Below are positions 48,233-59,402 of a stretch of 64,000 nt of DNA, one piece after another (the stretch's first letter is position 1; each line of letters opens with the position of its first letter). The translations under genes and the position numbers were made by a program. Under the pieces are notes generated by a model. It was not told where the DNA came from and did no database searches. It saw only the letters and a list, made by a program, of their open reading frames with translations. Source of the stretch: Hofstenia miamia (Eukaryota > Xenacoelomorpha > Acoela); NCBI GenBank assembly GCA_004352715.1, contig SCFE01000074.1:783186-847185 (forward strand), read 5' to 3'.

Positions 48233-48988
48233 TATATATATATATATATATACATTTGATGGGATTACATTTTCTAATTGTTCAAAATTGTTTTTTTAAG
48301 TAAATAACTCTCTCCAATTAATTGACAAAAGTAAATTACAGCAGAATTAATGAGGCATGTTTAAGTTATTTAAATTGTTTAATAATTATTTCTATTGATT
48401 GATGCACACTTTGCCAAGTTTCTTTCACAATATCTATAAGCATTTAGAAACCAAGGCAAGTTCTTGTTGTTTTATATACATATATTACTGGAGACTATAA
48501 AATATTTGCCGGGAAATTTAATAAAGTTATTTAACCTAGGATGAAATTAGTTATTTGTTGTCCAAAAAAATTCAACTTAGCGTGAGCAATAGTTACAATG
48601 TTTTCACTAGGTAAGCATAATATCATCAGGCATTTCATACTTTATCCCAAAGAACTTGAACTTCATAATATAACAAATTCAGATCAACTGATTTGAGTAA
48701 AGTGTGCCACCTGGTTGGAAATCTCTGAGAGTTCTCTTCATATGTCAGCACTGCATAGAGGGGGTACTTTACATTTTGAGTTCTTCACGAGGTTAAAGTT
48801 GATTGGCAAATGAACATACGTATTTTGACAAAAATTCTAAGATTAAATTTTAATTTGAGATCGAAATTTGAATGTGTTTCTAGATTTTTATGCACAGTTT
48901 AATATTTTTAGTTCCATATTTGACTTCGATTTGAAAAGTCTGGTAGACGGTAAATAGTATTCTTCTATTTTATAAGACCACCAACAAC

Positions 48989-49337
48989 CAGTGTTGTAAA
49001 CGGGATGGAGATTCCATCCCGGGCAAGTCCCGTCCCGATCGGTATTCATCTGGGCTGTCCGAAGCCGGTTTTTTACAAATCTCGCCTCGTATTCTGAAAA
49101 TAAACAAATTCATTTAAAAAATTTATTTTTCCTTAAAGACAAACAAAAAAATTAAAGCGAATATATTGGCTGCTGCCAATTGCACAAGACCCACTTCACT
49201 TAAGCGTTGGACTGACATCTAGCTTCTCTTAGTTAAAGTCCAGTCAATTTCCAAAAATCTCGTCCTTAGCACATTTTGACTAATAAATACTATCCAGCGA
49301 CTGTCCCGTCCTATAATCCGTCCCGTTTCCAACACTG
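48989..49337. mobile_element. short element with inverted ends CAGTGTTG...
   Basis: The left end CAGTGTTGTAAACGGGA matches the inverted right end CAGTGTTGGAAACGGGA at 16 of 17 positions. The 349-bp body is rich in CCCGTCCC words and has no coding frame. The flanking 8-mers do not match, so the insertion is old, a rearrangement occurred, or the family uses another target rule. The hAT-like CAGTG end suggests a MITE. Confidence 0.65.
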
Positions 49338-49914
49338 CTCGTGATGATGACTGAAATCACAGAATCAAAACTAGCAAATCACAGTAACCAAATGTAAAGG
49401 ATCGATGCTTTCGAAAAAAGGATAGAAATCGCTTGCGGTTTTCTTAAGTGATAGATATATCATTCAGTTAATCATTTTCAAAACTTTATAGACAGTCCTG
49501 TTAATTCAGTCCCAGAATTAGGTAAATCCGAGCATTCATGCACTTTTTACAGATATCAAAGGTCCCAATTTATGCTCATTTCAAACAAGCAATAGATCAG
49601 AGGGGCAGGGAGGGGGAGGGGGGACTAGGCTCAAACGCCTATAAGGGGATGACATCCTAATTTCTATTCAATTCTTCAATACACCTTACTTAATATTTCG
49701 AAATTCCTATAAAAAATATCGGTCCCACTCACTGCCCATAAACATATACTCTGCAAATTTTGATGTTCTTAGAGTGAAAACATACTCGATAAAATTCCAA
49801 TCTTGAAATTCGATATTCAAACCAGAACCGTATTTCCTATCAGCATAGAAAAAATTTCATCAGAGCATGAAGCAAATGGAAAAACATTATGATGACAAAA
49901 GCATATCTGATATT
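49338..49914. other. unassigned stretch
   Basis: No gene seen. A G-rich run lies near 49598-49625. Confidence 0.55.
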
Positions 49915-50090
49915 TGTAAAAAACTTAATTAGAATAATAAAATAATTTATTGTATCTACCTAATGTAACAAATACTTATATATGCTAAACCACAGCTGGT
50001 GGAGGAGACCATATCCTCACGCAGCGTGTCCCCGACAACACAGGCAACTACCTTGCACCTACGCGTGGTGTTTACCATTTGCATGGCACA
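49915..50090 (-). repeat. 3' LTR of Ty3-type copy 2
   Basis: 176 bp, TGTAAA...GGCACA, followed by the polypurine tract at 50091-50102. Confidence 0.93.
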
Positions 50091-50109
50091 TCTCTCCTTT
50101 CCAGATCGA

Positions 50110-52910
50110 TCAGGCAAATCTTTGGTTGGATTTGACTGGGCATCCGTAAAATGGAGGAGGTTGTCTATTCCTAGTTGGCCTATTTATGCAAATATTTTGT
50201 GATGGGTTTTCGTTGGGTTGGCGAGTACTTTGTGGTAGACTTTCATTAGAGGTTCTCTGCTCTGACAATGGTAGAGGTATTTCAAAGTCTCTCCAATCAC
50301 AGACACTCCTTCCTTCTGAACTGAGTGGCATAAGGTGACGTCGGTTTCTTCTTATAATTTTGGATCCTACTTTTATCAGATAAGATCTTGGTGCAGGGTG
50401 TCTTCTGACTATCTCCCCAGTAACATCTCTAAGATTAGTGACGCGTACCGTGTCTCCTTTTCCAAGCTTAGATAAATCCTTTGCAGTGCGATCATAATGC
50501 TTCTTTTGACTTTCTTTGTATCTTTGTTCGTCTTCCATAAACTTCTTCTGGGATATCATCTTTGGTTTTAACAACTTTTTAGGTATAATGTCGCTGGTTC
50601 TTAAGATACGACTAAAAAACAGTTGAGCAGGCAGAAATTGGCAAAAACTAAGCGGTGTATTATTGTACTGTAGTATTGAAAGTCTATAATCAGGACCTTT
50701 TTTATACATCGATTTAAATGTTCTTACTGCGCGCTCTGCCATTCCAATAGATTGTAGGAAGGGGGGACTACTTAGAGTCAGCTTAACTGCGTATTTCTTT
50801 GTAAATTGTCTAAACTCCGCTGAACAAAATGGGTTATTATCTGCAACGATTTCATTAGGTATCCCGTGTTGCGACATCATCTCTTTAATCTTCTCAGTAA
50901 CTGCTAATACTGTTTTGGATGCAAGTCTGTAACATTGTAAAAATCGTGAGTAGAAGTCTACGGAAATCAAGAAGTTCTTCGATTCAGCTTGGGCGATAAC
51001 TACGGCTATTTTATAAAATGGCACTCTTGGACGTTCATGATATATGATTGGTTCCTTTTTATTTGCTGCTTGGTGCATTTTGCAAACTGTGCATTTTGTT
51101 ATATGCTTTTCAATGTCTTCTGACATTTTCGGCCAAAAGAAAAACTGTCGTGCATATGTTTTAGTTCTGTTTATTCCCAAATGTGATCCGTGAATTTCGT
51201 TGAGAAGCTGTCTTCTACATGATTTCGGAATATACACTTGGTTTTGCCGCATTATTAAATCGTCATGAATATGCATTTCATGTTTGATCTTTTCTATGTT
51301 CTTTAATTCTACCTCTTCTAATTGCTGTCTTTGCGGCCATGATGTTCTGATAAATTTCATAAGCTTTACTGCAATTTGATCTTGAGAGATCTCTTTCCTA
51401 AGTTTCGACTTGTCGATTTTATCAGGGATTTCTATTGTGTGAACTGCAGCTGACAACTGCGTCTCTATATTACTTGACCTTTCAGGAGGAAGGTTTAATC
51501 TTGACAATGTATCTGCTAAGTGTAATTGACGCCCTGGCTTGTATGTTAGTGTAAGAGCTGGATGCCTTTGCAGAACTACCAACAGTCGCTGTATTCTTGG
51601 TGGGCAACTGGTAAGAGGTTTGTGCTGCAAATTTTCTAAAGGCTTGTGGTCTGTTTCCACATTTACTTCTCGTCCGTACGCATACTGATGAAAGTGTGTG
51701 CACGCATATGTTATGGCCAATAACTCCTTTTCTATTTGAGAGTAGTTCTTTTCACAGTTTGTCATAGACCTTGCCGCATCTGTCTGAAGCGTTATCGGCT
51801 CTGAAGTAAGCAAGCTCCTAGAGCAAAATTGGAGGCATCTGTCTGAAGCGTTATCGGCAGCGTGCTATCGAAATGGCGTAATACAGGTTTCGATGTAAGG
51901 CATTGAATGACATGATCAAACGCCGACTGTTGTTGACCATTCCATTGGAATTGGCTATCCTTTTTTAGCAAGTTTCTTAAAGGAGCGCTGATGTTGGAAT
52001 ATTTTGGAATGAATTGCGATAAATAGTTTGTCATACCAAGTAATCTTTGCAAGGATCTTCTATCAGTTGGTTTTGAGAACTTTCGAATGGTTTCTACTTT
52101 CTGTGGATCTGGTTGGAATCCATTTTTGTTCACAATGAATCCCATATATTTTATTTCATCTGCCATTAGTTGAAGTTTGCGTTTGTTAAACTTCATATTT
52201 CTAGATCTAGCACGAGATAAAACAGCCTTTAATGTTGACATGTGTTCTTCTTTCGTAGATGTAGCGATACAGATATCATCGTGAATGGCCATGACATTTA
52301 ATATATCTCCGAAATTTCGGTCAATCATTGATTGTGATTTATCTGCAGCGGACGCTAATCCAAAGGGTAATCTATTCCAGTGGTACCTACCGAATGGTGT
52401 ATTAAACGTGCATAATCTTGCTGAAGATTTTGATAGCGGTATGTGCCAGTAACAGTTGGAGAGATCTACCACTGTGAAGTACAGCTTTCCATTAAAAAAT
52501 TCTCGCAGCCTTGGGGTTGAAGGTGGATAGTGATATTCTCTAACAATTTCTTTATTTAGGGTCTTATTATCAAAAGTTAATCTCAAATCACCATTGGTTT
52601 TTTCTACGACCACCATACTTCCAACCCAGCTAGTGGGTTCATCTACTTTAGAAATTATTCCAGATTCTTCCAGTTCTTGAAGCTTTTCTTTAAGCTTTGG
52701 GATAATTGCTATCGGGTAACGTCTCGGAGGATGCATGACAGGCTTTGCATTCGGTCGAAGAGGTATTTCGTAAATCTGATCAACACAACCATATCCAGTG
52801 AATACATCATTGTATTTTAAAAGAAGCTTTCTTACAGAATAATCATCATCATCAGGCCCGGTAGCTGAGAGTTGTCTTAATGGAACTTCCCGGGCCCTCT
52901 GCGAAAATGG
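50110..52910 (-). pseudogene. pol of Ty3-type copy 2: RT, RNase H, integrase (broken in RNase H)
   Basis: RT (from 52736) and integrase (to 50110) match copy 1 closely, including the AIHDDICIA catalytic box and an integrase Glu in MAERAVR. The RNase H region is broken at 51776-51799, where a 24-bp word that also occurs at 51835-51858 replaces the sequence seen in copy 1 and shifts the frame by two bases. The junction that is deleted by one base in copy 1 (near 24210) is intact here (near 51570), so the two copies carry different lesions. Integrase substitutions relative to copy 1 include V-D to V-V at the first catalytic Asp (about 51000), which would abolish activity. Confidence 0.9.
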
Positions 52911-54412
52911 TTATGAATCTTTCTCAATGTGTGTACTTCCCGTTCCTTGGAGTCCTTAAATCTCACACCAAGAATTCCTGTTTTAAGTGAAGTCTCAAGA
53001 CCGAGAATGGGCTTTGTTTCAGTAGATACAACTAAAAACTTCACATTTGTCTGCATTCGTGTTTTTCCAATCACAGCTGGTAGCCTTATTTCACCAATAG
53101 TAGGTATTTTTTGGCCTCCGTAACCACTTAGCTCTCCTCTGCTCCTGGATATTTTCAATTTTTGATTAATTTGTCTTTCAAGTGCCCTTAGCGTTTGTAT
53201 AGGTAACACATTGCATTGCGCCCCAGAATCCACCTTTATACTTATGGGCTGGCCAAACACTTGGATTGTGGTCCTTAGCTCATGGTGCTCCACATGTTTA
53301 ATTTCATCACATTCGTATTCGGCTGCTGAAGAACTGTCACTGTCTGTTTCATTAATATCGTTGACTTCATGGCTAGTTTGCTGCTGATAACTACGTCTTT
53401 GTAGATGTGCTCTGCACTTACGAGCAAAATGGTTAGGCTTCCCGCATTTCCTACAACTTTGTCCATACGCTGGGCAATTCCTTGGTTTATGGATTCTGCC
53501 ACATTGGCGACATTCATATTCATTACATTCAGTGATTTTCTTGAATTGACTTCGCCTTCTACGTACTTGATCAATCTCCGTTTTTATTTCGGGATTTTCC
53601 TCCTCATTATTATTGTTGATAAGTTTGATTTGCTCAAGAGATTCTTCTGCCGCCCTACAAAATTATATTGTCTTATGCAAATCAATATTTGGCTCTCGCA
53701 ATAGCTTTTCTTGAAGTCTCACATCTTGTGTAAATAGTATGATGCGATCACGAATTAAACTGTCTTCCAATGGACCAAAGTTACTATTCTTTGTTTTTGT
53801 TCTTAACAGATTTACATAGCTATCGATTTTCATGTCTGCCTTGAAAAGTTTATAAAACTGAAATCTTTCAAACACTTCATTACTACAGCGAGAAAAATAG
53901 TCGTTAAATTTTTTTAACACGTGCCCAAATTCAGTTTGATCTTCTCCAGNCTCTCGCAACAGCCTTTCTTGAAGTCTCACATCTTGTGTAGATAGTATGA
54001 TGCGATCACGAATTAAACTGTCTTCCAATGGACCAAAGTTACAATTCTTTGCTTTTGTTCTTAACAGATTTACATAGCTATCGATTTTCATGTCTGCCTT
54101 GAAAAGTTTATAAAACTGAAATCTTTCAAACACTTCATTACTACAGCGAGAAAAATAGTCGTTAAATTTTTTTAACACGTGCCCAAATTCAGTTTGATCT
54201 TCTCCAGCTTCCCAACAAAAATTGTTGAAAACTTCGTTTGCCTCATTTCCAATGCATCTAAGGAATATTCCGATTTTTACTTTGTTAGATTTCTCATCTG
54301 CTTCAATTGCTTCAATGAATAACAAAAAGTCACGCTTCCATTTACTCCATTCCGAGGATATGTTAGGGTTCTCGACATCTAGGGGTTCAGGATTCAGTGA
54401 TTCAAATGACAT
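52877..54412 (-). pseudogene. gag-nucleocapsid-protease frame of Ty3-type copy 2
   Basis: Opens with MSFESLNPEPLDV at 54412. It lacks the two gag nonsense codons of copy 1 but has its own, at 53663-53665 (after DLHKTI). Nucleocapsid knuckles (about 53540-53430) and the protease motif VDSGAQCNVLP are present, and protease ends at 52877-52879 in the same relation to pol as in copy 1. Bases 53693-53949 and 53951-54207 are near-identical copies of the same gag segment across the N. The duplication happens to keep the frame. Confidence 0.88.
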
Positions 54413-54421
54413 CTGTCACCA

Positions 54422-54598
54422 TGTAAAGAACTTAATTAGAATAATAAAATAATTTATTGTATCTACCTAATGTAACAAATGCTTATATACGCTAAACCAC
54501 AACTAGTTGAGGAGACCAGATCCTCACGCAGCGCGTCCCCGACAACACAGGCAACTACCTTGCACCTACGCGTGGTGTTTACCATTTTGCATGGCACA
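54422..54598 (-). repeat. 5' LTR of Ty3-type copy 2
   Basis: 177 bp, with one extra T near the right end (ATTTTGCATGG). A TGGTGACAG primer-binding site adjoins it at 54413-54421. Confidence 0.93.
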
Positions 54599-54603
54599 CT
54601 TTG

Positions 54604-56711
54604 CAGGTCTTTTTTGTTTTTGGGTAGTTCTATTTTGTCAATCACAAGCTTAGCATTATCTTTTATTTTGATGTTTGCAGCTTGAATGTTTCGCCTAAGA
54701 AATAGACTTTTTGTTGAGCTATGTTGCATTTAGTAGTGTTGATTCTTAATCCAGCTTTTATAGTAATTGTAATATTTGATTTAGTTTTTGACAGTGTTGT
54801 TCGGCGGTGTTTGTAGCTATCAGGATGTCGTCGATCTGCGCTGCATCGCCAGGTTCTAGCTGCTGTTTATTGCCTATTAAGAGTTTCATTACGTATTGCT
54901 GGAACGTTGCTGTGCATTACAGAGACCGAATGCCGTATATAACCATTTGAAAAAACTATAAGGTGTTATGAATGCTGTTTTTTCAACATTGCATTCTCGC
55001 ATAGGGACCTGCCAGTATGCCTTGCATAGCTCGATAGTTAAGAAGAGTTTGAATTGAGCTACATAATATAATATATCATCCATGTCATGCAGAGCGTAAG
55101 CGTCTTTTCTGGTAATGTTGTTTAGCATGCAAAAATCTATGCAAAGTTGATGTTTGTCTCCTTGCTTAATGAAGACCTTCGGAGAAACGTAAGGACTTTT
55201 ACTTTTTCATACAATGCCGTTGTTTAGGATTTTTTTATTGTATGAGCGTATTCGTCCTGGAGATGTTGAGGTACTCTTTGATAGTGTTACGAATACGCGC
55301 TCCTCTCTGATGGCTTTATCAATGCTGATCTGTTAAATATTCGTGAATTATTTTGTAAGGCTCTGGTGACGTTATTGATATTGTTCGAATTTAAATGAAT
55401 TTGTGTCCTTTGATAGTAACGGGATTTTGGTTTGATCACATCGGTTTAGTAACGAATTTTTCTAGGGGTATTCCAATGACTACTGTGCGTTGGTTTCGAT
55501 TTACAGTGATGAATTTGTCACTCTGGTTTAAAATTGCAGTGATTCCCAAACCATCTCTAACAGTGCAAACATTATTGAGTAAGATATTTTTTCTTTGAGT
55601 TTATCTCATACTGATTTTGAATATCGGTAACGAATTTAAATTCTTATCTTTTGCTTTTATTTTGATTAGTCGCTAGTGCTAGGACCCAATTCGTAAGTTT
55701 TCGATCATCGGAAATTCCAAGGACCAGCCCGGGTGGCTACAGAGACACAGATGTTGTCATCCTCTTTAATGATTAGAGTTTTTGTACTGAAATCAATTAG
55801 GCGGTTATTCTTTGACAAGAAGTCTTTTCCGATTATCATTTCATATGACAGAGCATTGTTGTGTGTTCATGATATCCTCACCCATTGCATAAATTATTGT
55901 TTGAAAGTGTTCTGTAGTATGACATTGTTGTCCGCACTTTTTACATTTTATTTTCTTTAGAACAATGGGTATCTTTTTAGTCTGGGATTGTTTGTTGAGT
56001 GTTTTAAAGAATGGTTTTGATGTTGTAAGGCCAAGTTGTCTTTGGACTCAAGAGTTGTTCTCTAGACTGAGTTGAATGTTGACACATTTATTAATGTTTG
56101 TGGCAAATCGTTGTTGTCGCATTATTTTCAGAGCGTTTTTTAAATAGGGGTGACATTCAGGCATGTATGAAAGAGTATAGATCGTGTTTGAAAAATCGAC
56201 CTTCTTCCACTGAGTGTGTTAAAAGCTATCTACTTTTAGGATATAATTGGTAATAACTTCGTCGTCCTTCATTTTTGTGTTGTAGAGGAGCATACGGTAA
56301 TGCTTGAGTATTTTCATTGTCGAATTGTTTGTTTATAGATTTTATTAATTTTTCATGATCAATTTTGTCTTTAGGATCAACGCTCATATACACCCTTAAG
56401 GCTTTATCTTTGAGGTAAAGATGTAGTTGTGCGCAGCCATTTTCCTTTCTTAAGTGTTGTTGCAATATGTAAATTTCGAAAATAATTAGCCATTCGGTAA
56501 AAGTTTGAGTTGTTTCAGTGAATTTTCCGGTAAAGTATTGTGGCATTTTCGATAATTTAATATTTGTTGGCATGGGAGTATTGGGTAACATTGAATTCCT
56601 CTTAGTTATTCTGGTTTCGTATGCTTTATGCGTTGTCAGCTCTTTACTAGTCTGGGAAATATGACGCATTCTAGGAGGTGTGAAACTTGGATTAGTTTTT
56701 CGTTTGGGCAA
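54604..56711 (-). pseudogene. older Ty3-type element, family 2: gag, nucleocapsid, protease and RT remnants
   Basis: Read from 56711 downwards. Gag (56226-56711) has K-M-P-Q-Y-F-T-G-K-F and a C-A-Q-L-H-L-Y-L-K-D-K-A core. A knuckle-like CKKCGQQCH lies near 55930, and a protease end I-I-G-K-D-F-L-S-K-N-N near 55830. RT follows, with V-F-I-K-Q-G-D-K-H-Q-L-C-I-D-F (about 55180), FLTIELCKAYWQVPM, EKTAFITPYSFFKWLY and a catalytic box reading QIDDILIA (Tyr replaced by Gln). It stops after L-P-K-N-K-K-D-L-Q at 54604, where copy 2 of the other family begins. Many stops and frame changes show it is old. The reading resumes at 22551. Confidence 0.82.
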
Positions 56712-57049
56712 CAGAGTTTATGAGGGGGCTTCCATCTATGTGATAATAGCGAATAGAAACAACCAATATGAGCCAAAGCAATCTAAAGTGTATTTTGGGA
56801 AATCGAATGCAACCCTTTTTTAAGTGATACCCGTTAATTTCATACAAATATTAATAAACATCTAAACAGAAATTCATATTAAATAATACCACGTGTATAA
56901 AATGTCTGCCTTATGAATTGACATCAGCCACTGATAAATTGGAGCCAATCATTGTCAAAGTCGAGTGAGTTAGAATGGGAATAGAGTTTGTGCTTTCGCT
57001 CTGTTTCACAAAGAGTATTTTGAGGCTGCCAATATATATATATATATAN

Positions 57050-57947
57050 AAACCTGTGTGATCTTTTCCCTCAGTTCATCAAGGTTCTTGGGACGAGGAA
57101 TACTGTAGACCTTGTTTTTCATGTAACCCCACATGAAAAAATCCAGTGGTGTTAGATCGGGACTACAAGCAGGCCAAAATTCTTCAGTTCTGTTACTGAT
57201 TAATCCTCCTGGAAACAATCTCTTCAGAGCTTCAAGAGCACTGTTTGAAGTATGGGCACGAGCTCCGTCTTGTTGAAAGACAGAGGATCGCCACAGCTTC
57301 TTTCTCTTCAGAAATGGGACTATTGTCTCTTCAATAAAGCTGATGTAAGTCTCAGAATTCAAGGTTGAGCCAAAAGGAAGAATGACAATCGGGAGCTTTG
57401 TTTTACCAGAAAATCCAGCCCAGACCATCAACTTAGAGTCAAATTGCTTCAACTCTATTGAAGATGGCTGTTCATGGCCCCAGAAACGAGTATTCTGTCC
57501 GTTGACTACTCCGCTAAGCGAGAAATTTGATTCATCTGAAAAGATAACATCTTTTATTGATTCGCTCTGGTAATCACGGAGAAATTTTTCTGAAAAGGAT
57601 AATCTTCGTTCCCGGTGCTCATCAGTGAGGAGTTGCCCAAGTTGAATTTTGTATCGACGCAATTTTAAGTCATATTTCATTATTCTCCAGGACGTAGAGC
57701 TTGAACAACCCACTTGACTAGAAACATTTCTGGTTGTTGGTAAAATTCCTTCTTCTCTCAGCCTCGCAATTGCTTCCATCACAGCCTCAGAATCTTGATC
57801 AGATCTGCAATCTCCTCTACCACTTCCATGTAAAGAACAAAACTTTCTGATAGCAGCAGCATAGCTCTGACTATTCTTATAAACCATCACAACCAATTCA
57901 GTTTTGTCTTTCTTTTCCATCTTAAAATAAACCCGAACAATCAGCAC
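57050..57947 (-). CDS. Tc1/mariner-superfamily transposase with DD41D spacing, nearly open
   Basis: The longest clean transposase frame in the window. After a Met-rich start, M-E-K-K-D-K-T-E-L begins a helix-turn-helix region that is shortened: R-K-F-C-S-L-H-G runs straight into G-R-G-D-C-R-S-D-Q-D, where relatives have a longer linker. The second helix-turn-helix (P-T-T-R-N-V-S-S-Q-V-G) and Y-K-I-Q-L follow. Catalytic residues: Asp in VIFSDESNF, Asp in FQQDGARAHT, and Asp in SPDLTPLDFFMW, with 41 residues between the second and third, the spacing of the rosa-like DD41D group. The C-terminus runs into an N at 57049 and a (TA)n tract (57031-57048), so the left terminal repeat is lost. Confidence 0.8.
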
Positions 57948-59208
57948 TATCGATTTCCAATAAACTTAAATTATCACGTGATAAATAAATATGTAAGCAA
58001 AAATTTAAAATCGCAAAGACTTTAGAAACACATCGTATTAGCGATTCCCCATTCGCTGCTTTGCATATTCTCGGGTTAGTCTATTAACCCTAACACATGT
58101 GTTGTACGCATAAAAAATGATTTTACGGGACAGTAATACACTATGGGTCACTATGCTATGCTGTGTTACTGTCCTCCTGTACTTATACATTTTTTGATTA
58201 AAATATTGTTGCAGTACAAATTAAAATGTGTTTACATAATCATTACTATATTAGTGAAATACATAACTGCATGCAATGTTACTACATTATTACTATATTA
58301 TTACTATATTAATGAGTAAAAGTGTTTTTAGAAAGTGTTTGGGAATCATTTAGTACCGTATATAATCTCGTACATAGACGTTTAAAAACTGCATCCAATA
58401 TTCGCGGGTTTTCGCTATTCGCGGGGGAGTAAAGAACGTAACCCCCGCGATAGCGAGGGAATACTGTGTATAATGGGAAAATTAACTTAATGAATCAGAA
58501 TGTATAATAACTTGTAAGAATCCGTGCCTGCTTTTCATAACAGCCGTGGACTATTATTTTCAGTGATGGTACATTTAATAAATATAGGAAGCAGTCAACC
58601 AACATTACCTTATAATAGCAGTTCTATGTCCTTATAATAATATTTCCTTGCTACTAATGGTGGTGCTTATTATTATGTTATGATAATGCTACTAATAAAG
58701 ATGTCAAAAAATAGAAATTTGCAGCAATATAAAGCAAATGTCATATTTTTCAATTAATTTGTGTAAGACACTCTACATATCTTAGATGGAATAGTCCCTG
58801 TTCTTTAGCCTCTGGCAGGTAAGAACAGACTATCATTTTCTTTTGCTAAATATTAATCTTGGTAACTGACAGATGTCATATTATGTAGAGACGTTCTGAA
58901 GTAGCTCTTGTAATACTTAATATATCAGAATGTCGCTGGCGAGATAAATGTAGATGCACACTTGGACATGTAATGCGTAATTTGTTCAAACAATACTTCA
59001 CTTTCTCAGTTGTCAATAGTAGTTATACCGATGATAACTTTTGGTTTATATAAATATATTGTCATGTTTTTATCCTCTCGGTCATTGATATTTAGTGTGG
59101 TTGCATTGAAATTAGTTGTGACTATGTAAATAATTGCATTCATGTTTAGCATTTTTAATAAAGATATGATTTTACAAATATAAAAATTTGACGTTTTTAT
59201 CAATTTAG
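57948..59208. other. intronic stretch upstream of helicase exon e
   Basis: No gene seen apart from the GC-rich hairpin listed at 58412-58456. Confidence 0.55.
58412..58456. repeat. GC-rich inverted repeat, pogo/Tigger-like element end
   Basis: TCGCTATTCGCGGGGG and CCCCCGCGATAGCGA can pair around a loop of about 14 bases, standing out in AT-rich DNA. The outer edge GAGGGAATACTG read in reverse (CAGTATTCCCTCGCTAT) resembles pogo/Tigger-type terminal repeats. A partner end to the left (near 58045) is only weakly similar. Confidence 0.5.
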
Positions 59209-59402
59209 CTAGGTATTCACTATATTTCGCACATGTTAGAGGAGAAACAAAGTTAAATGGCCCCGGAACATCTTACTATAACAATGATGAATGTCATGAA
59301 GTTGTTGAACAAGTTAAATGGCTGAAAAATAATTGGCCATCGCAATGGAACAACTTTGATCCTGATGATTCCATTTGTGTCATAGTTCCATATTCAAAAC
59401 AG
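59209..59402 (+). CDS. HELZ-like helicase, exon e (YYNN block and motif V)
   Basis: The acceptor is CAATTTAG|CT and the donor CAG|GTTTGG. The CT start completes the codon begun by the last base of exon d. It encodes YFAHVRGE, then TSYYNNDECHEVVEQV, NNWPSQW and SICVIVPYSKQ. In HELZ the corresponding run is the R-G-E segment, a Y-Y-N-N-A-E-V-x-E-V-V helix and the motif V-like V-T-P-Y. It exits in phase 0. It lies 46 kb downstream of exon d in the assembly. Confidence 0.85.

Larger units (their letters stand above)
49915..54598 (-). mobile_element. Ty3-type LTR retrotransposon, copy 2 (chimeric in assembly)
   Basis: Same family and layout as copy 1, with LTRs at both ends (176 and 177 bp). The polypurine tract is intact. 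The gag region contains a 257-bp duplication around a single N at 53950, so the 5' part comes from a different contig. Left flank ATATT and right flank CTTTG do not match each other, but resemble the right and left flanks of copy 1 respectively. Confidence 0.93.

Noticed and set aside
22552-54598. A giant composite transposon bounded by two Ty3 copies
   Set aside because: The outer target duplication would allow it, but the single-N chimeric gag joint and near-matching inner flanks are explained more simply by mis-scaffolding.
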